A stretch of DNA of 64,000 nucleotides from Roseovarius pacificus (GTDB lineage Bacteria; Pseudomonadota; Alphaproteobacteria; Rhodobacterales; Rhodobacteraceae): positions 124,001 through 188,000 of the forward strand of contig NZ_FRBR01000006.1 in assembly GCF_900142665.1 (NCBI RefSeq), in the 5' to 3' direction. Numbering within the stretch: the stretch's first letter is position 1; the number at the start of each line of letters is the position of its first letter. Position numbers and translations under genes: made by a program. Positions 8,895 through 17,329 of the stretch are shown one piece after another. The notes beneath the pieces are model-generated. The model had not been told where the DNA came from and did not search any database. It saw only the letters and a list, made by a program, of their open reading frames with translations.

Positions 8895-10043
8895 TCAGTC
8901 CAAAAGATCATCGCGGGTAAGGGTGAAACCCGAAGCGATCCATCGCTGCTCCAACTCAGCCAACCGAGCGCCAAGGGCGGGGCCTGTATAGTTTGGCATC
9001 AAATCGCGGGCCACGAGGGGAAAGCTGGCCATTGCACCCTGTTCCACCAATCGACGCTGCGACGGATCGAAAACGCGTTCGAGAGCCGCATCCCGAAGCA
9101 ACAAAATGTCTAGCGCTGCCTCGGCACCATACCGATATCCCAGTTCAGCCGGTGGGGTCATCGCACTCATCTCAGCACGCAACAGCGCCAAACGTTTGGA
9201 CTGCGCCTTACTTAACCGCAAGCGTATCGCGACGTCCTCACCGCCGAGGGAGGCAAGCCGGCGCATCGGATCGGGATCAATCCCGGCGTCGGATTCGGAA
9301 TGAACCAAGAGGGCGAGCATTCGATCATCGGCCCCAGGTAAAATCGCGTTCAGAACACCTGTCGCTTGCATCGCCGCAACAGAAGGTGCGGGATCGGGCG
9401 CCGCCAGAAGTTTAACCATTTCGGCACCGACACGCTCACGGGAAAGCCCTGCCAAACCCTCGATATGCGCCGCAACCGCGGCCAGTCCTTCGGCGTCCAG
9501 CCCTTGGCCGGGGTCACCATATAACGCGTGGAACCGGAAAAAGCGCAGAATACGTAAATAATCCTCGCGGATACGCTGATCCGGGTCGTCGATAAACCGC
9601 ACATGCCGGTTCTCAAGATCAGGCAGCCCCTCCAACGGGTCTATAACCACCCCATCCCGCCGTGCATAAAGCGCATTCATGGTGAAATCGCGCCGCCGGG
9701 CGTCCTGAGCGACATCGCCGGAATAAGCGACGACAGCGTGACGGCCAAAGGTTTCCACATCCTGACGAAAGGTCGTAACCTCGTGCGGAATGTGACCCGA
9801 GATCACGGTGACGGTCCCATGTTCGATACCCGTCGGCACGGATTTCAAGCCAGCGGCCTGCGCCATTTCTATGACGTGTTGGGGATGGGCATCGGTGGCG
9901 ATATCAATATCGTGCACAGGCACGCCCAGCAGGGCGTTACGTACGCATCCTCCGACGAAATACGCCTGATACCCGCCTGCCTCAATCATGCGGCAAACGG
10001 TTTGCGTCTCTTCACCGTCGATCCAGTCCCCTTTGATTCTCAT
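8895..10043 (-). CDS. cca: CCA tRNA nucleotidyltransferase / poly(A) polymerase family
   Basis: Class II nucleotidyltransferase that adds or repairs the CCA end of tRNA. The 382-residue product has YFVGGCVRNALLG followed by the catalytic HDIDIAT near residue 40, RRRDFTMNALY near 125, the arginine-rich REDYLRILRFFRFHA near 170, and a helical C-terminal domain. Poly(A) polymerase I shares these motifs, but the length and lack of a basic C-terminal tail favour CCA addition. It overlaps the upstream NUDIX gene by four bases, so the two are coupled. Confidence 0.93.
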   Translation of the reverse strand: MRIKGDWIDGEETQTVCRMIEAGGYQAYFVGGCVRNALLGVPVHDIDIATDAHPQHVIEMAQAAGLKSVPTGIEHGTVTVISGHIPHEVTTFRQDVETFGRHAVVAYSGDVAQDARRRDFTMNALYARRDGVVIDPLEGLPDLENRHVRFIDDPDQRIREDYLRILRFFRFHALYGDPGQGLDAEGLAAVAAHIEGLAGLSRERVGAEMVKLLAAPDPAPSVAAMQATGVLNAILPGADDRMLALLVHSESDAGIDPDPMRRLASLGGEDVAIRLRLSKAQSKRLALLRAEMSAMTPPAELGYRYGAEAALDILLLRDAALERVFDPSQRRLVEQGAMASFPLVARDLMPNYTGPALGARLAELEQRWIASGFTLTRDDLLD

Positions 10044-10639
10044 TCTGTTTCCGTCGCGTCTGCCAACGCCCGCAGGATACGCGCGGTTGCGCCCCAGATG
10101 TAATAGGGGCCGAATGGTACGGTGTAATAGTGGCGCATGCGCCCTTGCCAACGCCGGGATTGAACACTGAACCGGGCCGAATTCAGCAAATGATCCAGCG
10201 GCACACTGAATACTTCGTCAACCTCACCGGCCTCGGGGCGCAGCTGAAAGGGAGCACGAACGCGGGCCACGACCGGGGTCACCCTGAAAGCTGTAACCGT
10301 TTCATGCGCGGGCATAAGCCCCAGAACTTCGACATTTTCAGGCTTCAGGCCGATTTCTTCATGCGCCTCCCGCAACGCTGCCGCTGTGATGTCAGCATCG
10401 CTTTCGTCTTGCTTGCCACCAGGAAAGGCAATCTGCCCCGGATGATGCTTCAAAGCCGAAGATCGTTTGGTCAGATAAACGCTGGCGACCGATCCCTGAT
10501 ACAGGATCGGCACCAGCACCCCCGCAGGGCGCAGTTTTCGGCCCGGCGGCAAAACAGCCTCGGGATTCAGATCGAAATCCGACGACGCCTGCCCCAGACC
10601 GGCCAGCGCGACACGAATCCTGTCCAGCGGATCAGCCAT
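10040..10639 (-). CDS. NUDIX hydrolase, CoA pyrophosphatase type
   Basis: A 199-residue NUDIX enzyme. The segment LTKRSSALKHHPGQIAFPGG leading into the NUDIX box (GGKQDE, then ALREAHEEIGL) is the UPF0035/CoAse signature of enzymes that cleave coenzyme A to phosphopantetheine and adenosine 3',5'-bisphosphate. The ATG at 10639 overlaps the hslO stop codon by eight bases, and its own end overlaps cca by four, giving a tightly coupled hslO-NUDIX-cca operon. Confidence 0.9.
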   Translation of the reverse strand: MADPLDRIRVALAGLGQASSDFDLNPEAVLPPGRKLRPAGVLVPILYQGSVASVYLTKRSSALKHHPGQIAFPGGKQDESDADITAAALREAHEEIGLKPENVEVLGLMPAHETVTAFRVTPVVARVRAPFQLRPEAGEVDEVFSVPLDHLLNSARFSVQSRRWQGRMRHYYTVPFGPYYIWGATARILRALADATETE

Positions 10640-11627
10640 TGTCTCCAGGACTATTTTCAGCCTCGAATCCCAATGTTTTGGGGTCCAGGCGGTAATGCGC
10701 GCCACAGAACTGGCAATCGGCGGTCACGATACCCTCGTCAGTGGTCATCTTCTCGATATCCTTGGCCGAGTAGATCGACAGGCTGTTGCGCACCCGGTCT
10801 TCCGAGCAAGTGCAGCCGAAACGAACCGATTGTACATCGAAGACACGCGGCATTTCCTCGTGAAACAGCCGAACCAGCAGATCACTGGGCGCCACCGATG
10901 GACCGATCATTTCCAGATCTTCCGCCGTATCCAGCAACATATTGGCACGGTTCCAGTTTTCCCTGTCTTCGCCATCGACAATATCCGAGGCAACCAAAAG
11001 TCCATCCTCGCCAGAGCCGCCGCCCTGCGCAAACGGCGAAGCCTTGGGCATGTGCTGCAACATGACGCCGCCGGCGCGCCAGTGCTCGACGCCACCCTTT
11101 TCGGTCGACTTGCCGAAAGACAAGTTGAACCGTGTCGGCAGCTGCTCGGACTGTGCAAAATAGGCTTCGGCACATGCGCTCAGGCTGCCTGCGGCAATCG
11201 GGGTGATGCCCTGATAGGGTTCCGTTCCTTTGCCCTGATCAATCAGCACGGCGAAATACCCTTCTCCAAGCTGATCAAAAGGCGCGCTGTCGGTGATCCG
11301 ATTGGCGTCAAAGCTGGCGTAGGCACGAATACGGGCCGGGGCGCCTTCGCTTTCGGGTGCGTAATAATCGGTGGCGATCATCCTTACCGCGCCTTTGGTC
11401 TGGACCTGCAATGACAGCTTCCAGCGCAGTTTGATCGTTTGCCCGACCAATGCCGTCAGCAACGCCATTTCAGCAACCAGTGCCTCTACTGGCGCAGGGT
11501 ATGCGTGCTGTTTCAGGATTCCGTCAAGAACCCCGTCAAGACGCGCAACACGTCCACGGATATCTGCGTTGTCCAACTGGAACGGCAGGATCGTGTCGTC
11601 CCAGGCGATTTTCTGTCCAAGTGTCAT
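10632..11627 (-). CDS. hslO: Redox-regulated chaperone Hsp33
   Basis: Holdase chaperone activated by oxidation. The 331-residue protein begins at the ATG at 11627, preceded by AAGGAAA. The C-terminal zinc switch has the four conserved cysteines: CTCSEDR (CxC) and, about 30 residues later, ADCQFCGAHY (CxxC). Under oxidative stress these form disulfides and release zinc. First gene of the hslO-NUDIX-cca unit, divergent from a second NUDIX gene. Confidence 0.96.
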   Translation of the reverse strand: MTLGQKIAWDDTILPFQLDNADIRGRVARLDGVLDGILKQHAYPAPVEALVAEMALLTALVGQTIKLRWKLSLQVQTKGAVRMIATDYYAPESEGAPARIRAYASFDANRITDSAPFDQLGEGYFAVLIDQGKGTEPYQGITPIAAGSLSACAEAYFAQSEQLPTRFNLSFGKSTEKGGVEHWRAGGVMLQHMPKASPFAQGGGSGEDGLLVASDIVDGEDRENWNRANMLLDTAEDLEMIGPSVAPSDLLVRLFHEEMPRVFDVQSVRFGCTCSEDRVRNSLSIYSAKDIEKMTTDEGIVTADCQFCGAHYRLDPKTLGFEAENSPGDNG

Positions 11628-11706
11628 GGGGTTTCCTTGTGTGCCGGAAGTTGGCATATCGCGTCTATATAATCAGGACAACACATGGTCCAAGGGGGCA
11701 GAGGGC

Positions 11707-12150
11707 ATGATCCGGCGGTTCGGCGAAAACCCAAGACATGATATACGCTATACCCGTCGCGCAGGTGCCTATGCCATCCTACCACGGAACGGACAGCTAT
11801 TGCTGACCCATCAGGCCGAGCCCATCCCCGAACTCCAGTTGCCCGGCGGCGGTATCGACCCCGGTGAATCGCCCTTGCAGGCCTTGCACCGTGAAGTATT
11901 CGAGGAAACAGGGTGGAAAATTGCACAGGCGCACCGTCTCGGCGCATTTCGCCGATTCACCTACATGCCCGAATATGACCTTTGGGCGGAAAAGATCTGC
12001 CACATCTATCGCGCCTTTCCGGTCCGCCCGCTCGGCCCGCCAAGCGAGGCGGGACACCGCGCCGTGTGGGCCAGTTGGGAGGCCGCCGCCCAGCAGTTGG
12101 GAAATGCCGGTGACAGACATTTTGTCAGCCATCTATTGGCGAAGGCTTGA
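11707..12150 (+). CDS. NUDIX hydrolase
   Basis: A 147-residue NUDIX protein with the full box GGGIDPGESPLQALHREVFE followed by ETGW at residues 45-68. The substrate is not predictable. A longer open frame extends upstream to 11371, but it runs antisense through hslO; the ATG at 11707 after a purine-rich GGGGGCAGAGGGC gives a normal single-domain length. The last 26 bases overlap the 3' end of the convergent receiver-phosphatase gene. Confidence 0.85.
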   Translation: MIRRFGENPRHDIRYTRRAGAYAILPRNGQLLLTHQAEPIPELQLPGGGIDPGESPLQALHREVFEETGWKIAQAHRLGAFRRFTYMPEYDLWAEKICHIYRAFPVRPLGPPSEAGHRAVWASWEAAAQQLGNAGDRHFVSHLLAKA

Positions 12151-13411
12151 ACTCCAACAGCGCGGCTGAGATATCATCGGAAAATTCATCGGTGCCCGCA
12201 AACTCGGCCAGTTTCCAGATCAACGATTCCAGGCACGCCATGCCGCATGTTTGCCGCAGTTCGCGCAGTATGCGCACCAGCCCCTCATCGGCCAATAGGG
12301 CGCCGTCAGGATCGGCACATTCAACAACGCCATCGGAACAGATCAGCAACCTGTCGCCGGGGCGCATCGTGATAGTGACCTGATCGTACCTGGCCTCTTC
12401 GATCAAACCCACCGGCAATCCGCCTTGCCCGATCATTTCAACACGGCCATCAGCCCGCTGAAGCGCAGGATAGGGGTGGCCAGCCTGGGCCATGGTCACC
12501 TGCCCTGTCGACAGGTCCGCAATGGCCAGCAACATCGTGAAATAATGCTCGGTTTCCATTTCCCCCAGGATCAGACGATTGAGAATTTCCAGCGTTTCCG
12601 CAGGTGCACGCGGCGCATAGCCCCCGCCACGCAACTGATACAGTGCAAGGTTCTGCTCGGGAGCGGTGGCCGACAGATACCCGGCCAGACGTGCCGTCAT
12701 CAGGGCCGAACTGACGCCATGCCCCGACACGTCGATACCGTAAAGACCGACGCAATCGGGTCCGGCCGGAAACATGCCGACCAGATCGCCGCCGACATGG
12801 CCGCTGGACCGGAGCAAAAGCGAAACATCGGCGGGCCCGAAATCGCGATATCGCTCGCTCACCAAGGACTGTTGCAGCTTTTTCGCCTCAATCAGGTCGC
12901 TGTCGAGAGAATCATAGACCGCCTGCAACTCATCCAGTGTGGATTTGACCAGACGATTCTTTTCCGTCAACTCCCGCTCCATCCGCAGAATTCGATCCCC
13001 GGCAGCGATCCGTGCGCGTAGTTCCGCGGCATTGACGGGCTTGGTCAGGAAATCGTCCGCACCTGCATCGAGGCCATGGGCGATCTCGGCCTTTTCGGAT
13101 TTCGAGGTCAGCAGTATGAAATAGCCGTAGCTATCACGCGGCATCGCGCGGAAGGCGCGGCAGAATTCCACCCCGTTCATACCTGGCATCATCCAGTCGC
13201 TCAGCACCAGATCCGGCTTCACATCTTCGCAGAGTCGCAGTGCCTCGATGCCCGACTCCGCCTCATGCACATCCAGCCCCCATTTTTTGAGGGAACTTGC
13301 CAATATTCGGCGTTGAAGGCGACTGTCATCGACCACCAGCACCGTGCAGATTGCCTGACCGTCAGCCGGGATTGACTGAAACGATTTCTGATCGCTGAGT
13401 ATCTGTTGCAC
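12125..13411 (-). CDS. Response regulator with PP2C (SpoIIE/RsbU-type) phosphatase domain
   Basis: A 428-residue output regulator. Residues 22-135 are a receiver domain with phosphoacceptor Asp72 (in LVLSDWMMPG) and the conserved Lys in FLTKPVN. A coiled-coil linker covers about 140-180 (ELTEKNRLVKSTLDELQ). The rest is a PP2C/SpoIIE phosphatase with metal-binding GIDVSGHGVSSALM, ICSDGVVE and DEFSDDISAAL. Such proteins dephosphorylate anti-sigma-factor antagonists in partner-switching pathways. By architecture it resembles Rhodobacter capsulatus RbaY, which affects gene transfer agent production; that equivalence is an inference. It is divergent from an Hpt gene, a plausible phospho-donor. Confidence 0.88.
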   Translation of the reverse strand: MQQILSDQKSFQSIPADGQAICTVLVVDDSRLQRRILASSLKKWGLDVHEAESGIEALRLCEDVKPDLVLSDWMMPGMNGVEFCRAFRAMPRDSYGYFILLTSKSEKAEIAHGLDAGADDFLTKPVNAAELRARIAAGDRILRMERELTEKNRLVKSTLDELQAVYDSLDSDLIEAKKLQQSLVSERYRDFGPADVSLLLRSSGHVGGDLVGMFPAGPDCVGLYGIDVSGHGVSSALMTARLAGYLSATAPEQNLALYQLRGGGYAPRAPAETLEILNRLILGEMETEHYFTMLLAIADLSTGQVTMAQAGHPYPALQRADGRVEMIGQGGLPVGLIEEARYDQVTITMRPGDRLLICSDGVVECADPDGALLADEGLVRILRELRQTCGMACLESLIWKLAEFAGTDEFSDDISAALLEFKPSPIDG

Positions 13412-13448
13412 TTTCCACCCCTTTGGGAGCGGGCATAGAACCCCCGGC

Positions 13449-13463
13449 TTAACAGGTCATGAA
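13449..13463. promoter_or_regulatory. Near-consensus CtrA-type site between the phosphatase and Hpt genes
   Basis: TTAA, seven bases, then TGAA: one mismatch from TTAA-N7-TTAA. The same stretch is also an inverted repeat, TTAAC-N11-GTTAA (13449-13469). It lies 38 bases upstream of the receiver-phosphatase start and about 85 bases upstream of the divergent Hpt start. Suggestive only. Confidence 0.35.
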
Positions 13464-13552
13464 TGTTAAAATTGCGCCTGGTTTTTCACCGGGCTTGAGC
13501 ATTTCTAAATGGCTCCCTGCAAGTTTAGCCGCACAAGCAAAACGGGCAGATC

Positions 13553-13885
13553 ATGATCGACTGGAACAGAGTACGTGAACTTCGTGATGAAATCGGCACA
13601 GACGAATTCGCCGATGTCGTCAGCCTGTTTCTTGACGAGGTCGAATCCGAAATCTCAGCATTGCGGGGGCAAGGCTTGGCGGACCGGCTCGAAGCGCGGC
13701 TTCATTTCCTGAAAGGGGGCGCGCTGAACCTTGGCTTCGATGATTTTGCGGCACTGTGTCAAACCGGCGAACAGCTGGCAAGCCAAGGCTATGCGAATAA
13801 GGTTGATGTCACGGAAATCATTGAAACTTATGACAAATCCCGTGCCACTTTCATGGCGGGCCTGCCACGGTTGGATGACAGCTAG
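13553..13885 (+). CDS. Hpt (histidine phosphotransfer) domain protein
   Basis: A 110-residue stand-alone Hpt protein. The phosphorylatable residue is His51 in the motif HFLKGGALNLGF, which matches the HxLKGxAxxxG signature; the flanking sequence is all helical, as expected for the four-helix bundle. No receiver or kinase domain is attached. The divergent neighbour encodes a receiver-PP2C protein, so the two may form a phosphorelay step, but the cognate kinase is not in this window unless it is one encoded farther away. The end overlaps the convergent ilvA stop by four bases. Confidence 0.88.
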   Translation: MIDWNRVRELRDEIGTDEFADVVSLFLDEVESEISALRGQGLADRLEARLHFLKGGALNLGFDDFAALCQTGEQLASQGYANKVDVTEIIETYDKSRATFMAGLPRLDDS

Positions 13886-15120
13886 ATCAGGAACTCGGCG
13901 AGAACTTCGTCATTGGTAATATCGCGATACTCGAATCCGGCGGCATCCAGCTTGTGCTCGATATGACTGAAGTTTTCGGGATGTTTGGTTTCGATCCCGA
14001 TCAGAACCGAGCCGAAGTTGCGTGCGGATTTCTTCAGATATTCGAACCGGGCGATATCGTCGTCCGGCCCCAGAATACTTAGAAAATCCTTCAATGCGCC
14101 GGGCCGCTGCGGCATGCGCAGGACGAAATATTTCTTGATGCCGGAATAGCGCTGCGCGCGCTCCTTGACCTCGGGCAGGCGCTCGAAATCGAAATTGCCA
14201 CCCGATGTCACGCAAACCACGGTTTTACCCCGGATTGCATCGCCCATGTCCTTGAGCGCGTCGACGGCCAAAGCCCCCGCAGGCTCCAGAACGATCCCTT
14301 CGACGTTCAGCATTTCCAGCATGGTGGTGCAAAGCCGGTCCTCGCTGATGGCCAGAACATCGGATGGATCGACCATGCGCAGCCGCTCAAATGTCCTGGC
14401 CCCGATCTGGGCGACGGCGGCGCCATCGGCGAAGGTGTTCACATGAGACAGCCGCGTGGGCTGTCCGGCTTGCAATGCGGCTGCCAGACATGCACCGCCC
14501 GAGGGTTCGACCAGAGTGATTGCCGTATGATCCCCGACATAGCTGCGAACACCCGAGGACAGCCCGCCGCCGCCCACGGGCATGACGATCCGGTCGGGCA
14601 AGCCGCCGAGTTGCTGTTCGATCTCGACCCCGACCGAGGCCTGACCTTCGATCACATCCTCATCATCGAAGGGCGATAGAAAATGCCCTTTGATTTCAGA
14701 GCAATACGCCTGTGCTGCGGCCAGCGTATCGTCGAAGTAATCGCCCGTCAGCCGGATCGAAACGGCATCCCCTCCGAACTTCTCGGTCTTGCCGATTTTC
14801 TGCTGCGGGGTCGTCACCGGCATGAAGATCACACCCTTGACCCCGAAATGCCGGCACATGAATGCCACCCCCTGCGCATGGTTGCCGGCGCTGGCGCAGA
14901 CGAATTGCGTGATGTCAGGATCACGTTCCAACACCTTGCGCATGGCGTTGAACGCGCCGCGCAGTTTGTAGGAGCGCACGGGTGACAGATCTTCGCGCTT
15001 GAGCAGGATATTGGCCCTGTAGCGTTCGGAAAGATGGTCGTTGCGCTGGAGCGGCGTAGGATCGAACACGTCGCGCATTGCGGTTTCGGCGGCTTGGGCA
15101 AGGGTGCGAAAATCGGTCAT
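13882..15120 (-). CDS. ilvA: Threonine ammonia-lyase (threonine deaminase)
   Basis: PLP enzyme converting threonine to 2-oxobutanoate, the first step of isoleucine synthesis. The 412-residue protein has the Schiff-base lysine in SPVRSYKLRGAFNAM near residue 57, the phosphate-binding loop MPVGGGGLSSGV near 185, and VCVTSGGNFDFERL near 305. A single regulatory ACT-like region fills the last 85 residues (KYFVLRMPQRPGALKDFL), as in the short IlvA class. The ATG at 15120 was chosen over an upstream open extension to 15201 that lacks family sequence. Confidence 0.95.
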   Translation of the reverse strand: MTDFRTLAQAAETAMRDVFDPTPLQRNDHLSERYRANILLKREDLSPVRSYKLRGAFNAMRKVLERDPDITQFVCASAGNHAQGVAFMCRHFGVKGVIFMPVTTPQQKIGKTEKFGGDAVSIRLTGDYFDDTLAAAQAYCSEIKGHFLSPFDDEDVIEGQASVGVEIEQQLGGLPDRIVMPVGGGGLSSGVRSYVGDHTAITLVEPSGGACLAAALQAGQPTRLSHVNTFADGAAVAQIGARTFERLRMVDPSDVLAISEDRLCTTMLEMLNVEGIVLEPAGALAVDALKDMGDAIRGKTVVCVTSGGNFDFERLPEVKERAQRYSGIKKYFVLRMPQRPGALKDFLSILGPDDDIARFEYLKKSARNFGSVLIGIETKHPENFSHIEHKLDAAGFEYRDITNDEVLAEFLI

Positions 15121-15262
15121 AACGTCTTGATTGAAGGAAGTTTCGTGCGCTGGCAAGGGCAGGGGGCAAAACATACCGAAGAATACTGCGGGGCCGGGCA
15201 TCTTGCCCCGCTCGTCAAAACCCGGTATCGCCCGGTCGGATATTTGACGGAAGGGAAAAACG

Positions 15263-16489
15263 ATGTCCGCGCCGAAGAAAGTCGTGCTGGCCTATTCCGG
15301 GGGGCTTGATACCTCGATCATCCTGAAGTGGCTGCAAACCGAATATGGTTGCGAGGTGGTGACCTTTACCGCCGATCTGGGCCAGGGAGAGGAACTGGAC
15401 CCCGCGCGCAAGAAGGCGGAACTGCTTGGAATCAAACCGGAAAATATCTTTATCGAAGATATCCGGGAAGAGTTCGTGCGCGATTTCGTATTCCCGATGT
15501 TCCGCGCCAATGCGGTGTATGAGGGGCTGTACCTGCTGGGCACCTCGATTGCCAGGCCGTTGATTTCAAAGCGTCTTGTCGAGATCGCCGAGGAAACCGG
15601 TGCGGATGCGGTGGCGCATGGGGCGACGGGCAAGGGCAACGATCAGGTTCGCTTCGAACTGGCCGCTTATGCGCTGAACCCGGATATCAAGGTGATCGCG
15701 CCGTGGCGGGAATGGGATTTGACCAGCCGGACGAAACTGCTTGATTTCGCTGAGAAAAACCAGATTCCGATTGCCAAGGACAAGCGCGGCGAAGCGCCGT
15801 TTTCGGTGGATGCGAACCTGTTGCATACCTCGTCCGAGGGTAAGGTTCTGGAAGACCCGGCGGTGGATGCGCCCGACTATGTGTATCAACGAACCGTTAA
15901 CCCGGAGGACGCCCCGAACGAGCCGGAATTCATCGAGATCGGTTTCGAAAAAGGCGATGCCGTCAGCATCAACGGCGAGGCGCTTAGCCCTGCTAACCTG
16001 TTGACAAAGCTGAACGAATTGGGCGGCAAGCACGGGATCGGGCGGCTGGACCTGGTGGAAGGCCGATTCGTGGGCATGAAATCCCGAGGAATTTATGAAA
16101 CCCCCGGTGGCACTGTTCTGCTGGAGGCGCATCGAGGAATCGAACAGATCACGCTGGACCGTGGCGCCGCGCACCTGAAAGACGAGCTGATGCCGCGCTA
16201 TGCCGAGCTGGTGTATAACGGGTTCTGGTACAGCCCGGAACGCGAGATGTTGCAGGCTGCCATTGATCATTCACAACATCATGTGGCTGGCACCGTGCGC
16301 CTGAAACTTTACAAAGGGTCGGCCCGGACGGTTGCGCGCTGGTCGGATCACAGCCTGTATTCCGAAGCACATGTGACGTTCGAGGACGATGCGGGCGCTT
16401 ACGATCAGAAGGACGCGGCGGGCTTCATCCAGTTGAACGCGCTGCGCCTGAAACTGCTGGCGGCGCGGGACCGTCGCCTGAAGGGCTGA
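15263..16489 (+). CDS. argG: Argininosuccinate synthase
   Basis: ATP-dependent ligase joining citrulline and aspartate in arginine synthesis. The 408-residue sequence opens with the P-loop [13 protein letters not shown], continues with [13 protein letters not shown] near residue 118, and [12 protein letters not shown] near 160, all hallmark motifs. It starts at ATG 15263 with GGAAGGG upstream and is divergent from ilvA across 142 bases. A dispersed GTAC-rich element begins immediately after its stop codon. Confidence 0.98.
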   Translation: MSAPKKVVLAYSGGLDTSIILKWLQTEYGCEVVTFTADLGQGEELDPARKKAELLGIKPENIFIEDIREEFVRDFVFPMFRANAVYEGLYLLGTSIARPLISKRLVEIAEETGADAVAHGATGKGNDQVRFELAAYALNPDIKVIAPWREWDLTSRTKLLDFAEKNQIPIAKDKRGEAPFSVDANLLHTSSEGKVLEDPAVDAPDYVYQRTVNPEDAPNEPEFIEIGFEKGDAVSINGEALSPANLLTKLNELGGKHGIGRLDLVEGRFVGMKSRGIYETPGGTVLLEAHRGIEQITLDRGAAHLKDELMPRYAELVYNGFWYSPEREMLQAAIDHSQHHVAGTVRLKLYKGSARTVARWSDHSLYSEAHVTFEDDAGAYDQKDAAGFIQLNALRLKLLAARDRRLKG

Positions 16490-16490
16490 G

Positions 16491-16575
16491 TTTCGTACGT
16501 TTTGTACGAAGTGTACGCGCGTTTTGTACGAAAATCGGCCCCAATGCCAAAAGTTGCGTCCATTGTGGACGCAAC
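16491..16575. repeat. Dispersed GTAC-iteron element with hairpin, copy 1
   Basis: Bases 16491-16533 read, on the minus strand, as four 9-base units each beginning CGTAC: CGTACAAAA, then CGCG, then CGTACACTT, CGTACAAAA and CGTACGAAA. After 24 bases comes a perfect 10-bp inverted repeat GTTGCGTCCA-TTG-TGGACGCAAC (16553-16575). A second copy at 46843-46927 shares 40 of 43 bases in the array, the exact 24-base spacing, and the GTCCA/TGGAC repeat. Here it lies in the convergent gap between argG and the sulfotransferase-like gene. On the minus strand the hairpin is followed by TTTT and may also act as a terminator. The family is unknown to me. Confidence 0.8.
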
Positions 16576-16578
16576 GCC

Positions 16579-17292
16579 TCAGATCGCCAGCGCCCTGAGC
16601 ACCTCGTAAGACGGCATCGCGGCGCGCGCCAGATCGGCGCGCGGGCCGTCGAGATCGGGCAACGGACCCTCGGGACCGGCGAACCCGGTGGAGGCATGGA
16701 CCGAGCCATACCAATGCGCCGCCCAGACCCCGTCGGATTTATGGCCCCCGGCGGGCCAGGACAGCATCGCCGGGTCCCACTCCAGCCCGATGACATCGCA
16801 CAACCGCCGCAACATGGTTTCGGGGTCTTCGCGGATGTCGTGTGAATCGATCACCACGGGACGAGCGCCCGCTGCGTTAAGCTGATCGTAAAGGTCTACC
16901 TGTTGAGTGAAGCCTATCTCGGGCAGGGTCGGGTTTTCGTACTTGGCCGAGAAACTGGCAGCGACACGGGAAGGGTGACGTATGAGAAAGACATTGACGA
17001 CATCGGTAATCCAGTCACGCGGAATGCCCGGAATCATATGTTGCGACATATGTTTCTGGTAGAAATGCGGCTTGCCGTCCGGGATGGGACCGAGAAGTTG
17101 ATCGACCACCTGCGCCGGATCGGTGGGCTGCGAGGCGATGATAGCATCCCCCATCGGGTGATCGAGGCCGGTTTGGGCCAGATAGGCGGCATAGAACGGT
17201 TCGTCGACAACGGCGAAATCCGGCCGCGCGCCAAAGGAATACATCATGGCGGTCGACAGGTTGCGGGGGCCGGACCACATGGCGATACGCAT
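16579..17292 (-). CDS. Sulfotransferase-like protein
   Basis: A 237-residue protein of the sulfotransferase/P-loop family. The N-terminal MWSGPRNLSTAMMYSFGAR is the 5'-phosphosulfate-binding loop, and VFLIRHPSRVAASF near residue 100 resembles the 3'-phosphate-binding segment of PAPS sulfotransferases. The acceptor is unknown. It follows the class IV aminotransferase gene on the same strand with a 37-base gap, so the two are probably co-transcribed. A hairpin that is part of the dispersed repeat lies just beyond its stop codon. Confidence 0.75.
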   Translation of the reverse strand: MRIAMWSGPRNLSTAMMYSFGARPDFAVVDEPFYAAYLAQTGLDHPMGDAIIASQPTDPAQVVDQLLGPIPDGKPHFYQKHMSQHMIPGIPRDWITDVVNVFLIRHPSRVAASFSAKYENPTLPEIGFTQQVDLYDQLNAAGARPVVIDSHDIREDPETMLRRLCDVIGLEWDPAMLSWPAGGHKSDGVWAAHWYGSVHASTGFAGPEGPLPDLDGPRADLARAAMPSYEVLRALAI

Positions 17293-17329
17293 TGGCGGGT
17301 CTCCTTTACGAAAGGCTGGTGGCAGGTAT

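Noticed and set aside
9410-9421. TTAACCAT match inside cca
   Set aside because: It is within coding sequence with no second TTAA half at N7, so it is probably coincidence.
11371-11706. Upstream extension of the NUDIX frame
   Set aside because: It runs antisense through hslO and has no family sequence; the ATG at 11707 gives the normal length.
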